64,000 bases of DNA from Bog-756 sp963753905 (GTDB taxonomy: Bacteria; Actinomycetota; Acidimicrobiia; Acidimicrobiales; RAAP-2), in contig CAVWDZ010000002.1 in NCBI GenBank assembly GCA_963753905.1, positions 434,001 to 498,000 of the forward strand. Direction: 5' to 3'. Positions 44,276 to 53,034 of the stretch are shown in pieces. The notes below the pieces were generated by a model that saw nothing but the letters and a program-made list of their open reading frames with translations, was not told the origin of the DNA and ran no database searches. Every line of letters begins with the position of its first letter. The stretch's first letter is position 1. The position numbers and the translations under genes were made by a program.

Positions 44276-45845
44276 TCAGAGCAGCGAGGGCACCACCGCT
44301 TCGACCAGGCTCGGCCCGGGCGTTGCGAGCGCCCGCCCGAGCTCCTTGCCGAACTCGTCCGCTGTCCCCGCGCGCGGCGTGGAGGCCGAGTCCGGCGGCG
44401 ATCTGTACGAAGTCGATGTCCGGTCGGCCGAGATCGAGCATCTCCCTCGCCCGTTGCCCTGGCGGTTCGGCACCGACCCGGTCGAGCTCCATGTTGAGCA
44501 CCGCGTACGACCGGTTGTTGAGCAGGATCGTGGTGACGTCGAGTCCTGAACGGGACATGGTCCAGAGCGCCTGGATGGTGTACAACGCGCTCCCGTCGGC
44601 CTCGAGGGCGACCACCCGACGATCCGGCGCGGCCACCGCGGCGCCCACGGCCACCGGCAGGCCCTGACCGATGGCGCCGCCGGTCAGGGTGAGCCAGTCG
44701 TGCGGGGGGCTTCCGGCGGTCGCCCCGGGCGCGAAGAGACCGGCCGTGTTGCCCTCGTCGGAGACGATGGCGCCCTCGGGCAGCAGGGAGCCGAGCGCCT
44801 GGCACACGGCCTGGGCAGTGAGGGGGCCGGTCGGGAGATCGGGGACGTCGGGCCCCTGGCGGACGCCGCGGCCGGGCGCGGTCCCGGTCAGCTCGCAGAT
44901 TGCTGCCAGAGCCGAGGCGGCGTCGTCGGCGGGTCCGACCACGGGGTGGACCGTGCAGTCTGCGGGCACCAGGTCACTCGACTTGCCGGGATAGGCGAAG
45001 AACGAGACCGGGGACTTGGCGTCGAGCAGCACCAGGTGCCGGATGCCGGCGAGCTGCATCTCCGTGAACTCGGCCAGATAGGCCAGTCGTTCGACGGGGG
45101 GCCGGCCGCTGCCGCGTTCGAGCCGTGCCGGAAAGGTCTCTGCGAACAGCCTGGCCCCGGTCGTGGCGGCGAGGTCCGCCGCCGCGTCGAGCAGGGCGCC
45201 GCGGCAGACCCGCCCCCCGATCAGCAGGGCCGATGGCTCCCCCGACAACAGGCCGGCGGCGGCCGCCTCGAGGACCTCCGCATCGGGGGCCGCTCCCGGC
45301 GCCGGGCCGACCGGGGTGCCCGGTGTGGGGGCCACCGCCACCCCGCCCTCGGACCAGGAGACGTCGGCCGGCAGGATCAGGGTGGCCACCGCCCCCGGGG
45401 GGCCGTAGGCGGCGACGATGGCGTCGCGGACGTCGGCGCCCAACGAGGCGGTCGACTCCGCGCTGCGCACGAAGGTGGAGACGTTCCGTGCCACCGTTGC
45501 GATGTCCGACTGCAGCTGGGCGTCGTAGGCCCGGTGGGGGATGGCGTGGTCGCCGACGATGGTGACGACCGGGCTCCGGGCCCGTCTCGCATTGTGCAGG
45601 TTGGCGAGGCCGTTGCCGAGTCCTGGTCCGAGGTGCAGGAGGGCGGCGGCCGGCCGACCGGCGATCCGTGCATAGCCGTCGGCCGCCCCGGTGGCGACGC
45701 CTTCGAACAGCGCCAGCACCCCGTGCATACCGGCCACGTCGTCGAGTGCGCCGACGAAGTGCATCTCGGAGGTGCCGGGGTTCATGAAGCACGTGTCGAC
45801 CCCGTGATCGACCAGGGTGCGGATGAGCGACTGGGCACCGTTCAC
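44276..45845 (-). CDS. ThDP-dependent acetolactate-synthase-like enzyme (IlvX type; frameshifted here)
   Basis: GTG 45845 overlaps the stop of the FAD oxidase. The start NGAQSLIRTLVDHGVDTCFM, NPGTSEMHFVGALDD and LFEGVATGAADGYARIAGRP (with the ThDP-activating Glu) match M. tuberculosis IlvX-type proteins. The ThDP/Mg motif is EADGSALYTIQ ... LLNN. After GLGLHAARG the frame goes wrong; GTADEFGKELGRALATPGPS then LVEAVVPSLL is one base off and ends at 44276. One extra base in CCCCGCGCGCGG (44367-44378) explains it. Corrected length about 522. It likely acts on 2-oxoacids. Confidence 0.85.
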
Positions 45846-47275
45846 TGTCGGGTCCGCTCGGCGCCGGTCGGTACGGGGTCGGGAGCGGCGAGGATCGTGC
45901 CCGGGTTGAGCACGCCGCTGGGATCGAATGCCGCCTTGATCCGGCGCATGAGGTCGAGCTTGACCGGGTCCTCGAGGTCGGCGAACGCCCCACGCTTGCA
46001 TGTGCCGATGCCGTGCTCGCCGGAGACCGCCCCGCCGAGCTCGAACCCGGCGGTCAGGATGTGTCTGATCAGGTCGTGGCGGACGACCGGATCCGGTTGG
46101 AAGACCGAGAGATGCACGTTGCCGTCACCGACATGGCCGCAGCCGGTCACGAGCGATCCGGTGTTCGCTGCCAGCACGCCGACCGCGTCGAGGAAGGCCG
46201 GGATCGAGGCCCGGGGTACCACCGCGTCGACGATGTCGTCGGCACCGGCTGCCTTGGCCGCCCAGAAAGCCCGCTCGCGTGCAGCGATGAGATCTGCGCC
46301 GGCATGTGCGGGCAGGACGTAGACCTCGAGCGCGCCGAGCTCGACCATCTGTTCGGCGACGGCGACGGTGTCCTCCTCGAGCCGATCGGCATGGTGGTCC
46401 TCGAGCACGATGACCAGGTAGGCGAGCGCCTGCTCGCGCATCGTCTCCGGGATCCCGAGGTCGATGCCCGCGTTGGCGGTGATCCCTGCCATCGAGATCT
46501 TGTCGATGTACTCGACCAGCAGCGGCCCGACCCCACTCGCCACGAGGGGAGGCACCGCGGCGGCCACCTCGGTGAGCGTGGCGAACGGGGCGAGGAGGGT
46601 GGCAAGGTGCTCCGGCCGGGGATGGAGTCGGAGGATGGCGCGGGTGACCAGTGCGAGGGTGCCTTCGGACCCCAGGATGAGCTGGGTGAGGTCGTAGCCG
46701 CTCGTGGCCTTCACGAACTTTCCGCCGCACGAGATGACCTCGCCGGTGCCGAGGACGGCCTCGACGCCGAGGACGTGGTGTCGGGTCACGCCGTACTTGA
46801 CCGCCCGCATCCCGCCGGCGTTGGTGGCGACGTTGCCTCCGAGACTGGCCGACTGCTCCCCGGGGAAGACCGGGTACACCAGGCCGTGGGGGCGGATGGC
46901 GGCGTCCAGTGCCGACAGCGTGACGCCCGGTTCGACCACAGCGACGTGGTTAGCGGTGTCGATCTCGAGGATGGCGTCCATCCGTTCGAAGGAGACCACG
47001 ATCCCCCCGGGGACGGGGATCGCGCCGCCCGACAGGCCGGTTCCCGACCCGCGGGCGGTCACAGGGATTCCCTCAGCGGCAGCAGCGCGCACGATGGTCG
47101 CCACCTCCTCCGTCGTGCCCGGACGGGCGACCAGGCGGGGCCGGACCGGCTCGCTCCCGAGGGACTCGTCGTGGGTCGCGTCCTCGCGCACGGCGTCGCC
47201 GATGTCCACGTGGGGGGCGCCGATGAGGTCCATCAGCAGGTCCTCGATCACCCCGGTACGCGCGCCAGGCACCAT
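45842..47275 (-). CDS. FAD-linked 2-hydroxyacid dehydrogenase (GlcD/D-lactate dehydrogenase type)
   Basis: 477 residues from ATG 47275 with SD AGGAGGG. The FAD-binding PCMH domain has VTARGSGTGLSGGAIPVPGG and GEQSASLGGNVATNAGGMRA. The C-terminal FAD-oxidase domain ends with VSGEHGIGTCKRGAF. Such enzymes oxidise D-lactate, glycolate or D-2-hydroxyglutarate to the 2-oxoacid and pass electrons to a quinone or cytochrome. First gene of the operon with the ThDP enzyme and the alcohol dehydrogenase. Confidence 0.92.
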   Translation of the reverse strand: MVPGARTGVIEDLLMDLIGAPHVDIGDAVREDATHDESLGSEPVRPRLVARPGTTEEVATIVRAAAAEGIPVTARGSGTGLSGGAIPVPGGIVVSFERMDAILEIDTANHVAVVEPGVTLSALDAAIRPHGLVYPVFPGEQSASLGGNVATNAGGMRAVKYGVTRHHVLGVEAVLGTGEVISCGGKFVKATSGYDLTQLILGSEGTLALVTRAILRLHPRPEHLATLLAPFATLTEVAAAVPPLVASGVGPLLVEYIDKISMAGITANAGIDLGIPETMREQALAYLVIVLEDHHADRLEEDTVAVAEQMVELGALEVYVLPAHAGADLIAARERAFWAAKAAGADDIVDAVVPRASIPAFLDAVGVLAANTGSLVTGCGHVGDGNVHLSVFQPDPVVRHDLIRHILTAGFELGGAVSGEHGIGTCKRGAFADLEDPVKLDLMRRIKAAFDPSGVLNPGTILAAPDPVPTGAERTRQ

Positions 47276-47369
47276 CGGCCACCCTCCTCGTCGCCGACCG
47301 AACGCTATCGTGCCCGTCGCCGCGGCGACCCGAATGGGCACCCACTGCCGGCATCGGTAGGCTGAGCGG

Positions 47370-48380
47370 GTGCCTTCGATGCCCGGCATGCCCGGCGTCC
47401 ATCCCGTGCCGTTCACGCTCCACAACGCGCTGAGCCACTGGGACGTCTCCCCGTTCGCCATCTTCGTCCTGGCTGCGGTGATCGCGCTCGGGGTCTGGTA
47501 CCTACAGTCGGTCTGGGCGCTCTCGGCCAGGGACCGTTCGTGGGGAGCCGGTCGGACGGCCTCATTCCTGGCCGGACTGGTGGCGATCGATCTCGCACTG
47601 CAGTCACCGGTGGCCACGATGACCATGGGGTACTTCCAGGCCCACGTCATCCAGCACCTCCTGCTCATGCTCGTGGCCCCGCCGCTCCTGGCCATGGGAG
47701 CACCGATGACCCTCGCCCTCCAGACCTCCGGGAGGGCCACCAAGATCCGGCTCCTCCGGATCCTCAACTCGCGCCCCTTCAAGGTGCTGTCGCACCCACT
47801 GCCGGTGTGGTTCCTCTACTACTTCACGATGTTCGCCTTCTTCCTGACCGTCGCCCTCGAGTTCGCCATGACCCACATGTGGGTGATGGACCTCATCAAC
47901 ATCGGCTTCCTGTTCGGCGCGACGTTGTTCTGGTGGCCGGTGGTCGGGATCGACCCGATCCCGCACTGGAAGATGAGCCACGGCGCGCGCATGGTCAATC
48001 TGCTGATCGGGGTGCCGATCGAGTCATTCCTGGCGCTCGCCCTGTTGGCCTCCACCAGGCCTGCCGCCGCGATGTACTCCCTGCCGAGCACGCACGCCGG
48101 AGCGGGGATCCTCTGGGTCGGCGCCGAGGTCCTCACCTTCGTCGCGCTGATCCCGGTGTTCGTCCAGTGGATGCACTCCGAGGAGCGTCAGACCGCCCGG
48201 CTCGACGCGGAGCTGGACGCGGAGCGGGCTGCCTCCGGACAGTCCGATGGTCCGGTGCCCATCGCCGACAACGGAGGAGGCGGAGGCACGCCGGGGCCGC
48301 CGGTCGGATGGGCCCAGGGAGGCGCGGCCAAGACCGGCCCGCCCGTCGGGTGGGCTCAGAGAGCCGGGGTGAAGACGTAG
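47370..48380 (+). CDS. ctaG: Cytochrome c oxidase assembly protein, CtaG (caa3) type
   Basis: 336 residues from GTG 47370. Seven membrane helices; FQAHVIQHLLLMLVAPPLLA and GATLFWWPVVGIDPIPHWKM are family landmarks with conserved His. The last ~60 residues are cytoplasmic, acidic then Gly/Pro-rich, and include GPPVGWAQ twice. It aids copper insertion into oxidase in Bacillus; oxidase genes are not in the window. Its 3' end overlaps the convergent RodZ-like gene by 25 nt. Confidence 0.88.
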   Translation: MPSMPGMPGVHPVPFTLHNALSHWDVSPFAIFVLAAVIALGVWYLQSVWALSARDRSWGAGRTASFLAGLVAIDLALQSPVATMTMGYFQAHVIQHLLLMLVAPPLLAMGAPMTLALQTSGRATKIRLLRILNSRPFKVLSHPLPVWFLYYFTMFAFFLTVALEFAMTHMWVMDLINIGFLFGATLFWWPVVGIDPIPHWKMSHGARMVNLLIGVPIESFLALALLASTRPAAAMYSLPSTHAGAGILWVGAEVLTFVALIPVFVQWMHSEERQTARLDAELDAERAASGQSDGPVPIADNGGGGGTPGPPVGWAQGGAAKTGPPVGWAQRAGVKT

Positions 48381-49519
48381 GTGAAGGGGGTCGTCTTCGG
48401 AGCGGTCAACAGGGCGTTCTTCTTCTTGACCGTGACGCCGATCAGCACTCTCGAGGATCCGACCTGAACGGTCATCGTGCCTTGGGCGGGAAAGGCGAGG
48501 ATCTTGCCTGCCGGCTCGACTGCGCTGACCAGTGGCACGGGAGACGACGAGCTGGTGATCTGGATCCAGCAGGGTCCGGAGGTGGCCACGGCGACGGTGA
48601 AGTGCGCGCCGGCCACTGCGTAGGAGGCGCTGTCGGCGCTCGACCCCGTGGATTGCACCGCCGCCGTCTGGTGGTGCCCACGCGCGTGCGCTGTGGAACC
48701 GGAGGTCGCCGACGGTGCGGTGGAGCCGGAGGTAACGGGCGGTGCGGTGGAACCGGAGGTGACGGGCGGTGCTGTGGAGCCGGAGGCGACCGGGGGCGCG
48801 GCACTCGGGGCACCCGGCTGGGTCACGCGGAGGATGTGGGCGCTGGCCAGCAGGCTCGGCCTGATCGCGAGCAGGACGAACCCCGCCAGCACGGCGGCCA
48901 CCAGAACCACGGCGATCCAGGTGACCAGCTTGAGCGAGACCGGCGCACGCATCCGGCGTCGCTCCCGGGCCAGCGCCCGACGGCTCTGACGGAGCTCGTT
49001 GCGCGGAAGGACCGGGAAGGTGCCAGTGGGAGGTCCGGTCGAGACCTCGTACCCCGATGAGCCCGGACCGGCCGCCGACGTCGACCGTCCGCCGACCCGC
49101 GGGACCTGGCCGGTCTGGGTGAATGCCCGCAGATGGTCGGGGCCGGTGGTCACAGCGGCCACCACCCCGGTCACCGCCTGGTTGACCCGGGTCCGGTCCG
49201 CCACCGAGCCGTCCGGGGCAGCCGGCCATGCGTCGATGTACTGGAGGGCGAGGGCATCGCCGTCGAGACCGAGAAAGGTTGCGTAGCGCCGGAGTGTGGA
49301 GATGGTCACGGCCGGATCGGGCAGCCCGTTCAGCTCGCCCCGCTCGAGCGCCTCGATCTGGGTGATCGGCCTGCTCAGGCGGTCGTGGACCGAAAGGAGG
49401 TCCAACCCGCGCTCCTCGCGAGCCTGCCGGAGTTGCTTCCCGATCGCCTCGACGGTTGCGGTGGGCGACTGCTCCTGTTGCTCGTCGCGACGGCGAGTGG
49501 TTCCGCCTCGGGGCCGCAT
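48356..49519 (-). CDS. RodZ-like HTH membrane protein
   Basis: 387 residues from ATG 49519 with SD GAGGAG. An N-terminal Xre-type HTH (about 20-85: IGKQLRQAREERGLDLLSVH, PAVTISTLRRYATFLGLDG), one membrane helix (KLVTWIAVVLVAAVLAGFVL), a Ser/Thr/Pro linker with 9-residue repeats and a C-terminal DUF4115-like domain. That is the RodZ layout, which links MreB to the cell wall. The Actinobacterial role is less clear. Confidence 0.82.
   Translation of the reverse strand: MRPRGGTTRRRDEQQEQSPTATVEAIGKQLRQAREERGLDLLSVHDRLSRPITQIEALERGELNGLPDPAVTISTLRRYATFLGLDGDALALQYIDAWPAAPDGSVADRTRVNQAVTGVVAAVTTGPDHLRAFTQTGQVPRVGGRSTSAAGPGSSGYEVSTGPPTGTFPVLPRNELRQSRRALARERRRMRAPVSLKLVTWIAVVLVAAVLAGFVLLAIRPSLLASAHILRVTQPGAPSAAPPVASGSTAPPVTSGSTAPPVTSGSTAPSATSGSTAHARGHHQTAAVQSTGSSADSASYAVAGAHFTVAVATSGPCWIQITSSSSPVPLVSAVEPAGKILAFPAQGTMTVQVGSSRVLIGVTVKKKNALLTAPKTTPFTYVFTPAL
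48691..48798 (-). repeat. 27-bp tandem repeat, four copies
   Basis: Four adjacent 27-bp units at 48691-48717, 48718-48744, 48745-48771 and 48772-48798, each with a few base changes. They encode GSTAPPVTS-type repeats in the extracellular linker of the RodZ-like protein. Units keep the frame. Confidence 0.88.
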
Positions 49520-49605
49520 CACCTGGGTCTCCTCACGTAAGCCTCCCACCAGCGTACTTGTCCGGCGACGATCGCAGGCTCGCAGCACGGGCCATCCATC
49601 GGAAT

Positions 49606-49619
49606 GTTGCGTACGCAAC
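49606..49619. promoter_or_regulatory. 14-bp perfect palindrome upstream of pirin
   Basis: GTTGCGTACGCAAC, 74 nt before the pirin start and 87 nt from the divergent RodZ-like start. A perfect palindrome of this size suggests a dimeric regulator such as MarR or HxlR. The regulator is unknown. Confidence 0.5.
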
Positions 49620-49692
49620 TAGTGTTGGATGCGGTGGAGACGGTGCCCTGGCACCCTGGTGACCGGGGAGGCCGCAAGGTAAGGAGAGTGAC

Positions 49693-50658
49693 ATGCCTGC
49701 AGTGACGGTTGACGATGTACTGACCCTTCCGCGGGTGGCGCGGCCCGACCCCGGAACCGCAACGGAGCGCCCGGTGCTCTCGGTGACCACGGCTCCGGCC
49801 GGGCTCGAGGGGGAGGGCTTTCCCGTGCGGCGCGCCTTCGCCGGAGTGGACCAGGTCCATCTGGACCCGTTCGTCCACATGGACCAGATGGGTGAGGTGG
49901 AGTACGCACCGGGCGAGCCCAAGGGCACGCCGTGGCATCCGCACCGTGGCTTCGAGACGGTGACCTACATGATCGACGGCACCTTCCAGCACCAGGACTC
50001 GATCGGTGGCGGCGGTCTCATCACCAACGGGGACACCCAATGGATGACGGCCGGCGGGGGAATCCTCCACATCGAGGCGCCGCCCGAGGACCTCGTCGCA
50101 TCTGGTGGGCTCTTCCACGGGATCCAGCTGTGGGTGAACCTGCCCCGGGTCGACAAGATGATCGCCCCGCGCTACCAGGACATCGCACGCGGCAACGTCG
50201 CACTCCTGACCACGCCGGACGGAGGCGCGCTGCTCCGTCTCATCGCCGGAGACCTCGATGGTCACGCGGGACCGGGCTCGACGCACTCACCGATGGCCAT
50301 GGTCCACGCCACCGTGTCGGCGGGTGCTTCGGTGACGATCCCCTGGCGCCCGGACTTCAACGCCCTCGTCTACGTGCTCGAAGGCGACGGCACCGTGGGT
50401 GAGGAGCGGCGCCCCGTCGTCACCGGCCAGCTGGCCGTGTTCGGGGCCGGGGACTCGCTGACCCTGTCGGCGTCGGACACGAGGCATGGACACACCACCG
50501 GCCTCGACGTGCTCGTGCTCGGAGGCCTCCCCATCCGCGAGCCGGTGTTCGCGTACGGACCCTTCGTGATGAACACCCGAGAAGAGGTGGCCCAGGCGTT
50601 CGAGGACTACCAGGCGGGCCGACTCGGGCAGGTGCCCGCGGAGCACATCGGTTCCTGA
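49693..50658 (+). CDS. Pirin family cupin protein
   Basis: 321 residues from ATG 49693 with SD AAGGAGAG. The first cupin carries WHPHRGFETVTYMIDGTFQH with the metal histidines and Glu; GGGILHIEAPP and LHGIQLWVNLP-like segments follow, then a second cupin (about 200-290). Bacterial pirins include quercetinases and metabolic regulators. It stands alone behind a palindromic operator. Confidence 0.92.
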   Translation: MPAVTVDDVLTLPRVARPDPGTATERPVLSVTTAPAGLEGEGFPVRRAFAGVDQVHLDPFVHMDQMGEVEYAPGEPKGTPWHPHRGFETVTYMIDGTFQHQDSIGGGGLITNGDTQWMTAGGGILHIEAPPEDLVASGGLFHGIQLWVNLPRVDKMIAPRYQDIARGNVALLTTPDGGALLRLIAGDLDGHAGPGSTHSPMAMVHATVSAGASVTIPWRPDFNALVYVLEGDGTVGEERRPVVTGQLAVFGAGDSLTLSASDTRHGHTTGLDVLVLGGLPIREPVFAYGPFVMNTREEVAQAFEDYQAGRLGQVPAEHIGS

Positions 50659-50685
50659 GCCGCCTGACGACGGGTGGCCACGGTC

Positions 50686-52209
50686 TCAGACGGGGAGGAC
50701 TTCCTCTGAGACGCCCTCTGGGAGCACCTCGCCCGAGACACCGTCGACGTCGGCGAGGTCCGCCCGGGTCGCGGTGATCAGGAAGAACGAGGAGAGCGCT
50801 CCCACGATCAGGAACCCGGCACCCACCAGGAACCCCACCGTGTACCCGTGGACCTGTGCCGCCTGCACGGCTGCCGGGGTGTGGACCCGTGTCGCCAGGT
50901 AGGTCAGCGTCGCCGAGGCTGCCAGCGTGTTGAGGAGCGCGGTGCCGAGCGAGCCGCCGATCTGCTGGGAGGTGTTGAGCGTGGCACTGGCCACACCGGC
51001 GTCCCTGGGGTCGACCCGGAAGAGGGCGGTGCTGCTCATCGGCACGAAGGCGGTGCCCATGCCGAGGCTGATCAGGATCTCGGTCGGCAGCACGTGGGCC
51101 AGGTAGCTGGTCTCGGGGGTGATCCCGCTCAGCCAGATCAGGCCCGCCGCCGCGGCGAGGAAGCCCCCCACCATCATGGGGCGCGGGCCCACCCTCGGCA
51201 GCAGCTTGCTGGCAACCGTCGCGGCGAGGATGATCCCGATCGAGAAGGGCAGGAAGGCGAAGCCGGCCTTGAGTGCGGAGTAGCCGAGCGTGCCCTGGAA
51301 GTAGTACGTGAGGAAGAGGAACATCCCGAGCAGACCCGATCCGACCATCAGCGCGCTGAGGAAGGACCCGCCCCGGTTGCGGTGCAGGACGACCCGCAAG
51401 GGCAGGAGCGGATTGGACGAGGTCGCCTCGATGATCACGAAGGCGACCAGCAGCACTGCCGCGATGGCCAGGAACACCAGGGTGTGCGGCGCGGCCCACC
51501 CGTCCTGGGCGGCCAGGGTGAACCCGTAGACGAGGGAGACCAGACCGCCGGTCACGGTGGCCGTCCCGGGGATGTCGTAGCTGGTGTTGCCCGACGCACG
51601 GCTCTCGCGCACCAGCGGGACGGCGGCAATGGCGGTGACCGCTGCGATCGGGACGTTCACGAAGAGGCACCAACGCCACGAGGCGTACTGGGTCAGGAGC
51701 CCGCCCATGATGAGCCCGATGGCCGCTCCGCCGCCGGAGATTGCGCCGTAGACGCCGAAGGCGGTCGACCGCTCGCGAATCTCGGTGAAGGTGACCGTGA
51801 TCAGCGAGAGGGCCGACGGGGCGAGGAGCGCGCCGAACGCCCCTTGGAGGGCGCGGGCGCCGAGCAGCATCGGGGCATTGACGGCGATGCCGCCGAGGGC
51901 GGAGGCGCCGGCGAAGCCGAGCAGGCCGACGATGAACATCCGTTTGCGCCCCGCATAGTCGGCGATCCGGCCACCGAGCAGCAGGAGGCTCCCGAAGGAC
52001 AGGGTGTAGGCGGTCACCACCCATTGCCGGTTGGCGGTCGAGATGTGCAGCGAGTGCTGGGCCGACGGCAGTGCGATGGTCACGATCGACGAGTCGAGGA
52101 TGACCATGAGCTGAGCGACCGCGATGACTGCCAGCGCGAGCCAGCGTTTGGGATCCGGCTCGACCGGGTCGTGGGGCGGACGGACGGACGGCGCGGTGAG
52201 GGTCGGCAT
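50686..52209 (-). CDS. MFS drug exporter, DHA2 (QacA/EmrB) type
   Basis: 507 residues, 14 predicted membrane helices. ILDSSIVTIALPSAQHSLHI is the motif D1 region, LLLGGRIADYAGRKRMFIVG is motif A, and GGGAAIGLIMGGLLTQYASW is the antiporter motif. Expected to export lipophilic drugs with protons. A G-rich leader (52213-52275) lies upstream, and the TetR gene is 83 nt further up on the same strand. Confidence 0.92.
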   Translation of the reverse strand: MPTLTAPSVRPPHDPVEPDPKRWLALAVIAVAQLMVILDSSIVTIALPSAQHSLHISTANRQWVVTAYTLSFGSLLLLGGRIADYAGRKRMFIVGLLGFAGASALGGIAVNAPMLLGARALQGAFGALLAPSALSLITVTFTEIRERSTAFGVYGAISGGGAAIGLIMGGLLTQYASWRWCLFVNVPIAAVTAIAAVPLVRESRASGNTSYDIPGTATVTGGLVSLVYGFTLAAQDGWAAPHTLVFLAIAAVLLVAFVIIEATSSNPLLPLRVVLHRNRGGSFLSALMVGSGLLGMFLFLTYYFQGTLGYSALKAGFAFLPFSIGIILAATVASKLLPRVGPRPMMVGGFLAAAAGLIWLSGITPETSYLAHVLPTEILISLGMGTAFVPMSSTALFRVDPRDAGVASATLNTSQQIGGSLGTALLNTLAASATLTYLATRVHTPAAVQAAQVHGYTVGFLVGAGFLIVGALSSFFLITATRADLADVDGVSGEVLPEGVSEEVLPV

Positions 52210-52292
52210 TGTGCTCCTCCGGGGGGGGGTGGGGGGCGTTGGGGGGACGGGGGGTCGGTCTTGGGGGGGACGGGGGCGGTGAGCCAGCGGCC

Positions 52293-52922
52293 TTACGGGG
52301 TCGGGGGTGGCGGGAGGCCCTGGCGGAGCAGGGGCAGGACGATGTCGTCCACCAGGTGATCGGTGAACGCCTCGTCCATCGGCTCGTTCTGGATGAGCAG
52401 CCGGGACATGACCACGGCGCCGGCTACTTCGTAGGCGAGCGCCCCCGAGCTGCCCGCCGGGAGCTCACCGCGGGCGATCGCCCGCTCGATGATCACGTCG
52501 GGGTTGCCGCGGTGGTCGAAGACCTGGGTCCGCATGAGCGCGGCGAGCTCGGGATCGCTGCGCATCGCCGACATCACCCCCGCCACGAGCCCCTCGTCGG
52601 CGGTGACCGAGGTGCACATGTGGCCGAGCGCCGCACGGAGGTCGCCGCGCAGGCTCCCGGTGTCGGGGTCGATCTTGCCCTCGGACTTCCGGCGGCGGAT
52701 GGCCTCGGCCACCACCTGGGCCTTTCCCGACCAGTGACGGTAGATGGTGGCTTTGCCGGCCCGGGCCCGCTCGGCCAGGGCGTCCATGCTCAACCGGTCG
52801 TAGCCGACCTCCATCACCAGTTCGAGGGCGGCGTCGAGAATGGCCTGTTCCCGGGCTTCTGCTCGGGGCCCGGTGGGACGCTGAGCCTCGGCGGGGGATT
52901 CGAGTGCGCCACGTCCGGCCAT
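52293..52922 (-). CDS. TetR-family regulator
   Basis: 209 residues from ATG 52922; the frame is open to 52964 but that part lies over an operator. HTH: REQAILDAALELVMEVGYDR, LSMDALAERARAGKATIYRH then W. The C-terminal domain resembles TetR_C proteins that control efflux. It lies upstream of the MFS gene on the same strand. Two operator-like palindromes just upstream point to autoregulation and control of the exporter. Confidence 0.92.
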   Translation of the reverse strand: MAGRGALESPAEAQRPTGPRAEAREQAILDAALELVMEVGYDRLSMDALAERARAGKATIYRHWSGKAQVVAEAIRRRKSEGKIDPDTGSLRGDLRAALGHMCTSVTADEGLVAGVMSAMRSDPELAALMRTQVFDHRGNPDVIIERAIARGELPAGSSGALAYEVAGAVVMSRLLIQNEPMDEAFTDHLVDDIVLPLLRQGLPPPPTP

Positions 52923-52938
52923 CGCCTGCTCCTGACTA

Positions 52939-53000
52939 AACGGAACCGTTCCGTTCAGAAGCACTGTATACGAATGTGCACAGAACGCAACCGTTCCGTT
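52939..53000. promoter_or_regulatory. Paired TetR-type operators
   Basis: AACGGAACCGTTCCGTT (52939-52955) is an inverted repeat of 8-bp arms around one base. A second copy with one change (AACGCAACCGTTCCGTT, 52984-53000) starts 45 bp later. Between them TGTATACGAAT could hold a -10 element. They lie between the tetR start and the end of the LCP gene. Confidence 0.75.
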
Positions 53001-53034
53001 TCGATTTACCCCTGAGCAGGGAGTTTGTCGAGGG

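Noticed and set aside
48281..48355. GPPVGWAQ repeat at the CtaG C-terminus as a functional motif
   Set aside because: Only two copies at a low-complexity end that overlaps the neighbouring gene; more likely local duplication than function.
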